This document shows positions 52,971 to 61,118 of a DNA stretch of 64,000 bases, piece after piece (position 1 is the stretch's first letter; each line of letters opens with the position of its first letter). The notes beneath the pieces were generated by a model. That model was not told where the DNA came from and searched no databases. It saw nothing but the letters and a program-made list of their open reading frames with translations. This DNA is from Clostridiales bacterium (GTDB taxonomy: Bacteria > Bacillota > Limnochordia > Darwinibacteriales > B1SED10-159), in NCBI GenBank assembly GCA_003559095.1, contig PWMW01000285.1, positions 1 to 64,000 of the forward strand, read 5' to 3'. A program made the translations under genes and the position numbers.

Positions 52971-53945
52971 CTAATCCGCTGGGTGTTCTGCTAGGAATCG
53001 GTATACCACGGAATCCCGTATAGGCTCATAGCCGATTTTGGTGTAGATACTATTGGACGTCGGATTGGCCAAATCCGTGTAAAGACTGCAGTACTCATAA
53101 GACTGCAGCAGCCGTGCACTCAAACCGTGCACCAACGCGGTGGCATAGCCGCGGCCGCGATACGTCTTGGGTGTATACACATCGCTGACCACAATCCCCC
53201 GTCGGGTCGACCGCGACTCGGCCGCCATAGAGCGCTGCTGCCCATCTACGACCCAAAGGAATAACGCTCCGTTGTCCAGCATGCGCATAATAGTGCGGGC
53301 ATAATCCACGTGGGGTTCATTGGGCAGAGCTTCTTCGCAGAACTCCTGCTGCCACTGGATCAACAGCGGAGCATCACCGCCCACGGCCTGCCGCATCGCT
53401 CCTGCTGTAGGCGGCACGTCCTTTAGCTTCTTCAAGGAGTAGACCCGCTGTTCCATGTCCAGCTCGGCCGTCAAGCCTGCTCTGTGCCCCCATGCTTTCG
53501 CGAAGACGTCGCCCACTGGACGCAGCCCTATGACGCCCGGAAACTGGACACCATCCTTCACGAGTACATCAACAGCTTTGGCTACCGCCGCTTCGACCTT
53601 TTCCAGTACCCCTGCTCGCTCAGCGTCCATCGCCAAGGCCAACTGTGGAGCGGTGACCACCACGTTGTGTGGCGGCGTTCGCAGCAGCACCAAATGAATT
53701 CGTTTCTCCTCTTGGCTGAGGCCTGCAACATCCTTCTCAGCCTTCACCTCCGAAACGTCGGCTGGCTGCTTACCTTCATCTTCTTCCACAATCCAAAACC
53801 GCGGCGGCTCGTCGAGACTGCTGTACCCTTTGAGCAGCGACTGCAAAATGCCCAATGGCAAATTGTTCCCGACTTCATCCCGTTCCAACAAACCCACCAC
53901 CCGCTGCAAAAATACATGCAGGCAGTGGAACTCCTGCACAGCCAT
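52971..53945 (-). CDS. GNAT acetyltransferase with long N-terminal domain
   Basis: The 324-residue protein has a C-terminal GNAT domain: 'AESRSTRRGIVVSDVYTPKTYRGRGYATALVHGLSARLLQ' (acetyl-CoA loop YRGRGYA) and 'SLYTDLANPTSNSIYTKIGYEPIRDSVVYRF', a layout shared with N-acetyltransferases of the GCN5/FR47 type. The N-terminal 190 residues are alpha/beta and probably recognise the substrate, which is unknown. ATG 53945 is preferred (AAGG 8 nt upstream); GTG 53951 is a close alternative. It lies 3' of the PIG-L operon terminator and upstream of the repeat cluster. Confidence 0.8.
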   Translation of the reverse strand: MAVQEFHCLHVFLQRVVGLLERDEVGNNLPLGILQSLLKGYSSLDEPPRFWIVEEDEGKQPADVSEVKAEKDVAGLSQEEKRIHLVLLRTPPHNVVVTAPQLALAMDAERAGVLEKVEAAVAKAVDVLVKDGVQFPGVIGLRPVGDVFAKAWGHRAGLTAELDMEQRVYSLKKLKDVPPTAGAMRQAVGGDAPLLIQWQQEFCEEALPNEPHVDYARTIMRMLDNGALFLWVVDGQQRSMAAESRSTRRGIVVSDVYTPKTYRGRGYATALVHGLSARLLQSYEYCSLYTDLANPTSNSIYTKIGYEPIRDSVVYRFLAEHPAD

Positions 53946-54065
53946 GTCCACGGCCTTACCCCCTTATGGATTCCTTGCCCGGCGACAATGCTGTGGAGTT
54001 GGCTACAAGCCGCTTATCCCAACCTCACCGCCTGGCGCCTTTGCCCTTAAGCATTCGACCTTCAC

Positions 54066-54108
54066 CAAAAAAAACCTCCGAATTCTCCAAATGGAGTACG
54101 GAGGTCTT
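54066..54108 (-). terminator. Rho-independent terminator after PIG-L gene
   Basis: On the minus strand ACCTCCG...CGGAGGT encloses an inner CTCC/GGAG pair and is followed by eight Ts. It ends the CUT1 importer operon. Confidence 0.9.
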
Positions 54109-54176
54109 TTGGATGCCGCGGATGCAGCACTCTCAGGACAGGCTGGCACCGCCAAAGTCTTCGCTTCAGCGCGCTC

Positions 54177-54884
54177 TTAGAAAAACTGTTTACGCTGGTT
54201 AAGAGCACCTTTGGGTACAGCAAAGGCCTGGGCGCGCTTCATGCCAGCCGGCGCTCCTCGAACTACGGTCAGCGCCTTGTAGTATTCAATGAACGGGAAG
54301 TTGGATGTTTCACTGCGAGCATAAGCATAGACCGACATGGCATCGGCCCACAATGCAAAGATATCCTCCGGGATATCGATGAAGACCTCGGGATTAAAGT
54401 CATACGGATCTTCCCAGTTATCCGCATAATACAGCGGGCCGCCATAATGGGCTGGCAGATCCCGCGTTATGGTCTTGAGGGCTGCATAGAAACGTGCATC
54501 TTCCACGATGTGGTGGGCCGCTGTATGATCCTTGTGGATACTCCCCGGCCAGTGGCTGATGATCAAGGTGGGCTTAACGTCCCGAATGATATCTGCCACT
54601 TCGTATTTGACCTCGTCATTCACAGGTAACTCGGCGTCTTTGTAGTCCAAAAAGCGCACTTGGGCGCCGATTTTCTCCGCAAACGCCTCCGCCTCTTCCC
54701 GCTTCTGGACCGCATATTGCGCTGGAGACAACCTGGGATGACCTTTCTCGCCAGGGGTCAAATGGAGAAACGTAGCTTGGTGACCCGCTTGAATGTACTT
54801 GGCCATGACGGCACCAGCTGTGAGATCCATGTCACCGGCATGGGCACCGATGGCCAGAATGTGTTCTGACTTTGCTTGTGTCAT
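54177..54884 (-). CDS. PIG-L/LmbE-family deacetylase-like protein
   Basis: The 235-residue protein has the PIG-L fold. The metal loop near the start reads 'AIGAHAGDMDLTAGAVMAKY', where family members usually have AHPDDE; the zinc His and second Asp are kept, but the first Asp, the usual catalytic base, is Gly. 'HWPGSIHKDHTAAHHIV' supplies the distal His. Active relatives remove N-acetyl groups from sugars such as GlcNAc derivatives. With the altered base it may use another residue or be inactive. ATG 54884 follows GGAGGTG at 7-8 nt. Last gene of the CUT1 importer operon, 18 nt after the permease. Confidence 0.87.
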   Translation of the reverse strand: MTQAKSEHILAIGAHAGDMDLTAGAVMAKYIQAGHQATFLHLTPGEKGHPRLSPAQYAVQKREEAEAFAEKIGAQVRFLDYKDAELPVNDEVKYEVADIIRDVKPTLIISHWPGSIHKDHTAAHHIVEDARFYAALKTITRDLPAHYGGPLYYADNWEDPYDFNPEVFIDIPEDIFALWADAMSVYAYARSETSNFPFIEYYKALTVVRGAPAGMKRAQAFAVPKGALNQRKQFF

Positions 54885-54902
54885 TGTCCACACCTCCGAG
54901 GT

Positions 54903-55751
54903 TCATTCTTTGAGACCTGACAGTGACAGGCCTTTTACGTAATACTTCTGAAGAAAGATGAAGACGATAAATACCGGCACAACGCTGATAGTCAGTCCAG
55001 CGCTAACTAGCGCTTGCGTCAACGTGGGATCCAGATGGGACTGCAGCATCTGAATTCCTACGGGAAGAGTGGCCAGCTTGTTGTTGACGGTGTAGATGAG
55101 CAGCGCCCAGATGAACTCATTCCATTGGTTGATAAAGGTGAATATGGCTAGGGTAGCTAGTGCGGGCAGTGTCATGGGAACTACGATTTGCCCAAAGATA
55201 CGAAATTCGGAAGCCCCGTCAATCCTGGCCGCATCCAAGAGTGCATCAGGGATACCCATGATAAACTGCCGCATCAAGAAGACACCGAAGCCACTGACAG
55301 AAAACGGCAAAATCAGTGCCCAACGAGTGGCCGCTAGACCCCCATCGATGTTGACGAATGGGAAATTGACCATGATGTAAAAGTTAGGGATCAGAAACAA
55401 GAATGCCGGAAACATCATCGTCGCCAGAACAAACCGGAAAATGATATCTCGACCGGGAAACTTCAGTTTTGTCAGGGCGTAGCCTCCCAAAGTGCTGGTC
55501 AGAAGCACTAAGCCGGTAACGCTAAAACTGACAATTAGGCTATTCGTAAACAGCCTCCCCATATTCAATGAACGAATTGCCTGTTCAAAGTTGCTGAAGC
55601 GGAACTCGGCAGGGAACAACCTATAGCGCACGCTCATCAGTTCAGCCGGCCCCTTGAACGAAGTGAATACCATATCCAAGAAGGGGAATACCATGGTAAT
55701 CACACCGGCGACAATGATGACGTAGGCCAGCCAAGGAGTTTTTTGTTTCAT
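54903..55751 (-). CDS. ABC sugar transporter permease, CUT1 (MalG-like)
   Basis: The 282-residue inner-membrane protein has six membrane segments. The conserved coupling loop is 'PDALLDAARIDGASEFRIFGQIVVPMTLPALATLAIFTFINQWNEFIWAL', the EAA motif of CUT1 permeases. It pairs with the other permease encoded upstream; start and stop overlap by one base (TGATG), so the two are coupled in translation. No ATPase is encoded in this operon, so a shared MsmX/UgpC-type ATPase elsewhere would be needed. Confidence 0.94.
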   Translation of the reverse strand: MKQKTPWLAYVIIVAGVITMVFPFLDMVFTSFKGPAELMSVRYRLFPAEFRFSNFEQAIRSLNMGRLFTNSLIVSFSVTGLVLLTSTLGGYALTKLKFPGRDIIFRFVLATMMFPAFLFLIPNFYIMVNFPFVNIDGGLAATRWALILPFSVSGFGVFLMRQFIMGIPDALLDAARIDGASEFRIFGQIVVPMTLPALATLAIFTFINQWNEFIWALLIYTVNNKLATLPVGIQMLQSHLDPTLTQALVSAGLTISVVPVFIVFIFLQKYYVKGLSLSGLKE

Positions 55752-56641
55752 CAGTAACTCTCCACTCCTCCCCTGCGAAACAAGAATAACTGTACAACCG
55801 TGATCACGAATACCACAATGAACAATGTGTAGGCCATGGCGCTAGCCAAACCCCAGTTGCCAAATCGAAACGCCTGATTGTACATTTCGAGGGCTGCTAC
55901 GTTTGTAGAGTTGCCCGGCCCGCCATCACCAGTCATGACCATGATGAGTGTAAAAGATTGCAGGCCTCCGATTAGGCCCGTGATGAGAACAAAAAGAATC
56001 GAGGGCTTGAGAAGTGGTAGGGTGATATTGAAGAACAACCGCCACTCGGAGGCACCTTCAATCATGGCTGCTTCGTAGTACGTCTCGGGAATCGCCTTGA
56101 TCCCTGCTGTTAAGATGAGTACTGCAGCCCCTATACCCGCCCAGGCGCCGACAACGACGATGGCAGGCAAGGCTGTATTGGGATTAGCTAAAAACCGGAT
56201 GGTAGGGATTCCCAACGCATTCAGCAGACCGTTGATCATCCCTCCATGGGGATGGTAGAGATAAGACCAAACGTTTCCGATAGCAACCACCGTGGTCACG
56301 GTGGGCAGGAAATACATTGTGCGCCAGAACGCCTGAAACCGCAACTTCGTCACTAAGTAGGCCACTGTAAGGGCAGCTACAAAGGAGAAAAAAACTGTCC
56401 CAAATGCGTAGTAAAACGTATTCCAGAGGATGGGATCGAGAAAATCCGACCACGGCGAGAAGAGGTCTTCATAGTTTCGCCAACCAACGAAGCGGATGAG
56501 CGACAGATCGAAACCGCCCCATTCGCTGAAACTCAGCACTAAGGAAAAACCCAATGGGATGACGAGAAAAATTGAATAAAACAGAAAGATCGGAAGCATA
56601 AAAGTGTAGCCCATTACCGTTTGTTGTGTTTTTCGTTTCAA
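55751..56641 (-). CDS. ABC sugar transporter permease, CUT1 (MalF-like)
   Basis: The 296-residue protein has six membrane segments and the EAA loop 'IPETYYEAAMIEGASEWRLFFNITLPLLKPSILFVLITGLIGGLQSF'. The N-terminus 'QQTVMGYTFMLPIFLFYSIFLVIPLGFSLVLSFSEW' is typical of MalF/UgpA-type subunits without the large MalF insertion. TTG 56641 is used because AAAGGAGGG lies about 7 nt upstream; the in-frame ATG at residue 10 is too distant. It forms the heterodimeric pore with the next gene product. Confidence 0.93.
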   Translation of the reverse strand: MKRKTQQTVMGYTFMLPIFLFYSIFLVIPLGFSLVLSFSEWGGFDLSLIRFVGWRNYEDLFSPWSDFLDPILWNTFYYAFGTVFFSFVAALTVAYLVTKLRFQAFWRTMYFLPTVTTVVAIGNVWSYLYHPHGGMINGLLNALGIPTIRFLANPNTALPAIVVVGAWAGIGAAVLILTAGIKAIPETYYEAAMIEGASEWRLFFNITLPLLKPSILFVLITGLIGGLQSFTLIMVMTGDGGPGNSTNVAALEMYNQAFRFGNWGLASAMAYTLFIVVFVITVVQLFLFRRGGVESY

Positions 56642-56718
56642 ACCGCGGCCCTCCTTTCAACGCAGAGTTTAGTAGAGTCAAGGGGGAGACGCATGGCCTC
56701 CCCCGCCTACACAGATGA

Positions 56719-57975
56719 TCAGCGACTGAGTTCCCGCATAATCTGCTGCTCAGCACGTTCCAAGGCAGCATCTGGGGTAATCTGACCAGCCCATACAGAC
56801 TCGATCTCCCGCTGCAAGATGGTCTTGATGCGCTGACCCGCAAAAATCGCAGGTTCGGGAATCGCATACTCGAGAGCATCAATGAACGGCTGGTTGTTTG
56901 GATGCGCTAAGTCATCGGCAAGCGCTTCGAGATCAGAATCACGAGCCGGGATGATGCCCAGGTGACTCATGAAATTACCCATGGGCGTAGCACCATTTTC
57001 CGTTGCGTAGCTGTTCATCCACTCGAGAAACTTCCAAGCGGCTTCTTGGTTCTGGGAACGGTTGTTCACTCCAAAGAACCACGAGTAGGAAACGGAACCA
57101 CGCCGTTCCCCGTCGGGCGATGGAATGGGAGCGACACCCACATTAGCATAACGCTCCTCCATGCCATTGCGCAGAGAACCGTTCCACCAACCTGCATTGA
57201 TGGTCATAGCTAGCTGTTCAGATGGGAAAGCGCCCAACACATTGAGGCTTGTATCGACTAGACCAGCATCAATGAGTTCTTTTTGGAACTGCAGAGCGCG
57301 CAAGCCGGCCTCGGAGTTAATAAGGACCTCTGTGTTGGTTTCATCCAGCAGTCGTGCTCCCCCGGCGAAAGCCAATGAAAGAAATGGATGAACCACTGCG
57401 GAATCCCATCCTGTCATTAGCCCAAAGCCTTGGGTGACCAAGGTATTGCCGTCGTACACCGTTGTGGCAGCAGCGATCTCTTCTAGTTCTTCCCAAGTCG
57501 CAGGTGGATGCTCATAGCCAGCAGCCCCAAGAATCGCCTTGTTGTAGAACAAGGCATACGTTTGGACTTCCGTAGGATAACCATAGACGATGTCGTCAAA
57601 GGTAACCGCCTGAACGGCCGTGGCTGCGAAGTTGCCCTTAATATCCTCGGTCAAATGTTCTGACGGCGCTGCCAAGACGTTGCTGCGTGTCATCTGGCCA
57701 CCCCAAAGTGCGTAAGCGTGAATAATGTCTGCCCCGCGACCAGCCGTTTGCTGCGCCATGATGGTGGGCAGAAGCTGGTCGAATTCAACGTTTTGGTGGA
57801 CCACCTGAATATCTGGATTAGCCTCATTCCACAGAGAAACCCATTCCATCAGAGCATCTTCTTGGTGCGTGGAATAATGGGTAAGCAGGGTCAACTGTAC
57901 GGGTTCAGCAGCCAAAGAACCAGCAGCCAACAAGAGAGTCAGAATCAAGCCAATGCAAAATGATCGTCTTAACAT
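56719..57975 (-). CDS. ABC sugar-binding protein, CUT1 (family 1)
   Basis: The 418-residue protein has a signal peptide (MLRRSFCIGLILTLLLAAGSLAAEP) and the family 1 solute-binding fold: 'VQLTLLTHYSTHQEDALMEWVSLWNEANPDIQVVHQNVEFDQLLPTIMAQQTAGRGADIIH', 'DIVYGYPTEVQTYALFYNKAIL' and 'AAWKFLEWMNSYATENG'. These match binding proteins for oligosaccharides or sn-glycerol 3-phosphate. There is no lipobox Cys, so it is free in the periplasm. ATG 57975 follows AAAGGAGG by about 8 nt. Its gene is 25 nt after the GNAT gene and before the two permeases. Confidence 0.93.
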   Translation of the reverse strand: MLRRSFCIGLILTLLLAAGSLAAEPVQLTLLTHYSTHQEDALMEWVSLWNEANPDIQVVHQNVEFDQLLPTIMAQQTAGRGADIIHAYALWGGQMTRSNVLAAPSEHLTEDIKGNFAATAVQAVTFDDIVYGYPTEVQTYALFYNKAILGAAGYEHPPATWEELEEIAAATTVYDGNTLVTQGFGLMTGWDSAVVHPFLSLAFAGGARLLDETNTEVLINSEAGLRALQFQKELIDAGLVDTSLNVLGAFPSEQLAMTINAGWWNGSLRNGMEERYANVGVAPIPSPDGERRGSVSYSWFFGVNNRSQNQEAAWKFLEWMNSYATENGATPMGNFMSHLGIIPARDSDLEALADDLAHPNNQPFIDALEYAIPEPAIFAGQRIKTILQREIESVWAGQITPDAALERAEQQIMRELSR

Positions 57976-58000
57976 AATCGCGTCCTCCTTTGATTGCAGT

Positions 58001-58945
58001 TCACAGCTCTTTAACCATGACGTCGAATCGCCGCGTGACTTCAAATCCAACTTGCCTATACAAATGTCCAGCTGGTGATGTTTCACCGGTCCAAAGAAAC
58101 CATGCCGTGTGTAGTCCCTTTGCTTTCATGGCTTCCAGACATTGGTACAAAAGCAGTTTGCCGAGTTTTTTCCCCCTTTCCTCAGAATGAACACCAAAGG
58201 GACCGAATCGTTCAGGAATACCTTCATAACCACCATACATGACAAAACCTCGTATTTGAGCTTCTCGCTCGACAACCATTATTTGGTCCATAGGCAGGTG
58301 CGTGAGCAGGCCCTCGCGAATAGCTCGACCCCAGTCAGGGTTGAATTCTTCGTTGGCCAGTTGAATGGTTGGGTACAAGTCGCCCAGTTCTACAGGGCGA
58401 AAACGATACCCTTCGGCTTCTCGCTCATTTCGCAGCTGCCCGATCTCTTCAGGGACGGAAAATCCTACCAGAGATATGTCCATGGCTGCCGCTGTGTATT
58501 GACGCTGGAATCCCTGGCTGTCTAGGAACATACCTCCCTCGGGATAGGCTGTACGATCAACCCCGGGAACGATGTAATTCGGCGCGTAGGAGGCGAAAAA
58601 GACCTTCTTGCGTCCATGATCTTTTAGCGAATGTAGTATTGTATCCAATAACCGGCTGGCAATGCCCTGACGTCTGTGCTCCGGATGGACGAAAAAGAAG
58701 GGAATCCACCCATGTTCAGGCTCAAGCTCTGTCCCATACATAGGTAGTTTTCTACGCACGGCATACGCGCAGCCAACTAACTGGTCGTTATCCCAAGCAA
58801 GATGAAGCAGTAGCGGGTCAAAGTTCGCGTCTAGAAGCACCAAATTGCGAAACCTTGCAAGCGTCATTCGATCTTCAGCCAAACAAGCATTCCATAGGTG
58901 AACAATGCCTTTCTCGTCCCCAGGTTGGTACAACCTGAACTCCAT
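58001..58945 (-). CDS. Two-domain GNAT acetyltransferase
   Basis: The 314-residue protein contains two GNAT-like halves. The first has 'GWIPFFFVHPEHRRQGIASRLLDTILHSLKDHG' (acetyl-CoA loop HRRQGIAS, about residues 91-98). The second has 'ERFGPFGVHSEERGKKLGKLLLYQCLEAMKAKGL' and 'AGHLYRQVGFEVTRRFDVMVKEL'. Tandem GNATs occur in mycothiol synthase and related amine acetylases. It heads the CUT1 importer and PIG-L operon, so it may acetylate the imported amino sugar or its product. ATG 58945 has GGGAGG upstream. A strong promoter was not identified. Confidence 0.85.
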   Translation of the reverse strand: MEFRLYQPGDEKGIVHLWNACLAEDRMTLARFRNLVLLDANFDPLLLHLAWDNDQLVGCAYAVRRKLPMYGTELEPEHGWIPFFFVHPEHRRQGIASRLLDTILHSLKDHGRKKVFFASYAPNYIVPGVDRTAYPEGGMFLDSQGFQRQYTAAAMDISLVGFSVPEEIGQLRNEREAEGYRFRPVELGDLYPTIQLANEEFNPDWGRAIREGLLTHLPMDQIMVVEREAQIRGFVMYGGYEGIPERFGPFGVHSEERGKKLGKLLLYQCLEAMKAKGLHTAWFLWTGETSPAGHLYRQVGFEVTRRFDVMVKEL

Positions 58946-59004
58946 ACAGCCTCTCCTCCCTCGACAAACATCAAATCATACTGGACTACTTCGCAGAACT
59001 TGTA

Positions 59005-59023
59005 TTGATTCCTTCCTAATCAA
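59005..59023. promoter_or_regulatory. Inverted repeat upstream of CUT1 operon
   Basis: TTGATT-ccttcct-AATCAA is perfectly symmetric in its 6-bp arms. It lies 60 bp upstream of the GNAT start that heads the CUT1 operon, a plausible operator for a sugar repressor. Confidence 0.45.
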
Positions 59024-59040
59024 ACACAATCGCTAAAATA

Positions 59041-59070
59041 AATTTACGGAAGTTGACGTTTTCGTAAATT
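59041..59070. promoter_or_regulatory. Inverted repeat AATTTACG/CGTAAATT
   Basis: Perfect 8-bp arms are separated by 14 bp, about 100 bp upstream of the CUT1 operon. A TTGACG hexamer lies between the arms on the plus strand. It is a candidate operator or activator site. Confidence 0.45.
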
Positions 59071-59124
59071 CATTGGAAAAAGAATATGTTCCCTGCCCAC
59101 TTGAAACCAGGTTCTTATTGCAGC

Positions 59125-59170
59125 AAAAAACCAACCTTCGCTGCCCCACAGGACACAAAGGTTGGTTTTT
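59125..59170. terminator. Bidirectional Rho-independent terminator
   Basis: AAAAAACCAACCTT and AAGGTTGGTTTTT form a long stem with an A run before and a T run after. It insulates the DUF4359 genes from the CUT1 operon region. Confidence 0.9.
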
Positions 59171-59227
59171 GATGCTCGCTGAACGGCTTTGGTGAATATC
59201 CCCGAAAGGCAGCCACCCCGTGGACAC

Positions 59228-59536
59228 CTAGGGCATTAACTGCCGAAGATCCAGTTCCTCATCGTCCAAACGGAGGAACTGCTTCGCTATCCCCAAGAAT
59301 CGGGTTTGCTGCTCGCCGCTGCGCACCGTAAACACAGAAAAGAGTGCGTAATCCCGGCGTGTTGTAATGCTGGTCAGCAGTGGCTTGGCCACCACAGAGC
59401 CCAAAGCACGCTCCAGTTCCCAACGGAAATTAGCCTCCATGACTTGCGGAACGGCCCATTCCACAAATTCTGTGGTACTGGGATTGGTCACAGCCAGTAA
59501 CAGCGCCACAGCTAACAACACCAACAAAACGCGCAT
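59228..59536 (-). CDS. DUF4359 protein, paralogue A
   Basis: The 102-residue protein has an N-terminal membrane or signal segment (MRVLLVLLAVALLLAVTNPSTTEFVEWAVPQV), then a soluble part ending 'DYALFSVFTVRSGEQQTRFLGIAKQFLRLDD'. The 'LAVTNPS...FVEWA' and 'FSVFTV...FLGI' elements mark the DUF4359 family, whose function is unknown. It is a paralogue of the gene 30 nt upstream. ATG 59536 has AAGGTGATG upstream. Its stop codon falls within GTGGACACCTAGGG, a 14-bp word also found at the stop of the metalloprotease gene. Confidence 0.82.
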   Translation of the reverse strand: MRVLLVLLAVALLLAVTNPSTTEFVEWAVPQVMEANFRWELERALGSVVAKPLLTSITTRRDYALFSVFTVRSGEQQTRFLGIAKQFLRLDDEELDLRQLMP

Positions 59537-59565
59537 GGCATCACCTTCTCTTTGGCTTCGTCGCG

Positions 59566-59874
59566 TTAATCTTCGAGAGCCTCAATATCTATCTCTCTTC
59601 CATCCAGGGCGAAAAACTGGCCCGCGATGCCAAGATAGCGCTTTTCCTGTCCAACTCCCTTCACGGTAAACATACTAATCACACCGTAATTAGAGCGCTC
59701 GGTGGTATTCCGAAAAATCGGACGAGCCACCGCGGCTTCTAAAACCTCAAGAATCTCAACAGAGTCACGTTCGGACCGCAGCTCTTCCACAGCCCAGTCA
59801 ACAAACTGATCAATGCCTGGATTCGTGACAGCCAGTATCAACACCAAGATCAATACGCCAATGGCAGCTTTCAC
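59566..59874 (-). CDS. DUF4359 protein, paralogue B
   Basis: The 102-residue protein is the first of two tandem DUF4359 paralogues: the membrane segment is MKAAIGVLILVLILAVTNPGIDQFVDWAVEEL, and the soluble part is 'YGVISMFTVKGVGQEKRYLGIAGQFFALDG'. Identity to the copy downstream is about 40% by eye, so the duplication is old. GTG 59874 follows AAGGTGATA. The two proteins should be anchored in the inner membrane facing the periplasm. Nothing else in the region suggests a role. Confidence 0.82.
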   Translation of the reverse strand: MKAAIGVLILVLILAVTNPGIDQFVDWAVEELRSERDSVEILEVLEAAVARPIFRNTTERSNYGVISMFTVKGVGQEKRYLGIAGQFFALDGREIDIEALED

Positions 59875-60018
59875 AGTATCACCTTCCTGCTATTAGTTGC
59901 TTAGACATTGGACCTTATTGCTAGCCAATAGAAGCGTTGGTTCTAGTGGACGACTCCTTGACTATCGGTTCTACGCCGTCCCAGGGTAAACACGCACCGC
60001 ACTGGCCCTTGTTGAGGT

Positions 60019-60951
60019 TCACTCTCCAGGGCCCGTGCTCTCTCGAATCACGAGGGATGTGGGAACCGTAATGGTCACAGGAATCTCGTCGTCGGCCTTA
60101 GGTTCCAGCAATCGTTTGGCTGCCCAGCGCCCCATGGCTTCCCGAGGAACTCGCATGGTAGTCACTGCAGGAAATAGCTGCGTCGCCTTGGGAATATCAT
60201 CGAAGCCGACTACGGAGAGTTCGTTGGGAACATCAATCCCCAGCTGCTGGCAGGCCCTGATCACGCCCACCGCCGTATGGTCGTTATCACAGACCAAAGC
60301 GCTGACATCCAGACCCTGCCGCACCATTTCGAAAAGGGCGTCACTACCTTTGCTCCAATCTGAACCCGCTTTATCGCGGATGCGGCACCAGTGGTGGCCC
60401 GGGAACAGGCCGGCCGCGACCATAGTATCTTGGAAGGCCTTGAAGCGGGCTCCCAGGGAAGGATGACTCAGTGGCCCCCCCACAAAGCCGATACGTTGGT
60501 GCCCCAAGGAAAAGAGGTACTGCATGACAGAACGTACCCCTCCTGTATTGTCACTGACGATCGTATCCACGGTGAGATCATCAAACCAGTGATCTACCAA
60601 GACCAGTGAGATACGGGCTTGACGGGCCTTAACTACAAATCCATTGGTAATGGAAGCCCCCAAGAGGAGCAGCCCCCGCAGCTTACCCTGCCCGTGAAGC
60701 TGCCAGATCTCGGCAACAACACTCTCTGTGAACGGGCGAAACGCCACCGGCTGTTGAGCTTGACGGCACTGCCAGCGGATCCCCTGAGCCACATCGCCGT
60801 AGAACTGAGAGTCTTCCACCACCTGCAGTCCCGGGTTATGCAGGGCATATACGGTGCCGTAGACCTGCTGCTGCACCGGTGCTCCCAGATGGACTCCCAG
60901 CACTGACTGGTCTACCTCCGCTCCTTGTTGGTGATGCTCTAAAGATCCCAT
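60019..60951 (-). CDS. LacI/GalR-type sugar sensor lacking the DNA-binding domain
   Basis: The 310-residue protein is a LacI/PurR-type ligand-binding core: 'FDDLTVDTIVSDNTGGVRSVMQYLFSLGHQRIGFVGGPLSHPSLGARFKAFQDTMVAAGL', 'VSALVCDNDHTAVGVIRACQQLGIDVPNELSVVGFDDIPKATQLFPAVTTMRVPREAMGRWAAKRLLEP' and 'IPVTITVPTSLVIRESTGPGE'. The first 60-70 residues that normally hold the helix-turn-helix and hinge are absent; the chain begins MGSLEHHQQGAEVDQSVLGVHLGAP. ATG 60951 has GGGAGGG upstream, and no HTH appears in other frames to 61110. It is likely a HTH-less sensor or a truncated regulator. Confidence 0.82.
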   Translation of the reverse strand: MGSLEHHQQGAEVDQSVLGVHLGAPVQQQVYGTVYALHNPGLQVVEDSQFYGDVAQGIRWQCRQAQQPVAFRPFTESVVAEIWQLHGQGKLRGLLLLGASITNGFVVKARQARISLVLVDHWFDDLTVDTIVSDNTGGVRSVMQYLFSLGHQRIGFVGGPLSHPSLGARFKAFQDTMVAAGLFPGHHWCRIRDKAGSDWSKGSDALFEMVRQGLDVSALVCDNDHTAVGVIRACQQLGIDVPNELSVVGFDDIPKATQLFPAVTTMRVPREAMGRWAAKRLLEPKADDEIPVTITVPTSLVIRESTGPGE

Positions 60952-61118
60952 TCTCCACCCTCCCAGCCACTGCCCCGGGCAAGCCCCACATGGCTTTCCC
61001 CGTGAGGATTAACGGCAGTTCTCTATGCTCCATTTTTCCATTAGCCGTCTGCCCTGCGAATTCCTGCCAACGTCAGGTTCTGGACCTCAGGTGGACGTCG
61101 GCCTGCACCAATCACCCA

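Noticed and set aside
60952-61110. Missing helix-turn-helix of the LacI-type gene in another frame
   Set aside because: I looked for a typical HTH sequence in all minus-strand frames upstream of 60951 and saw none.
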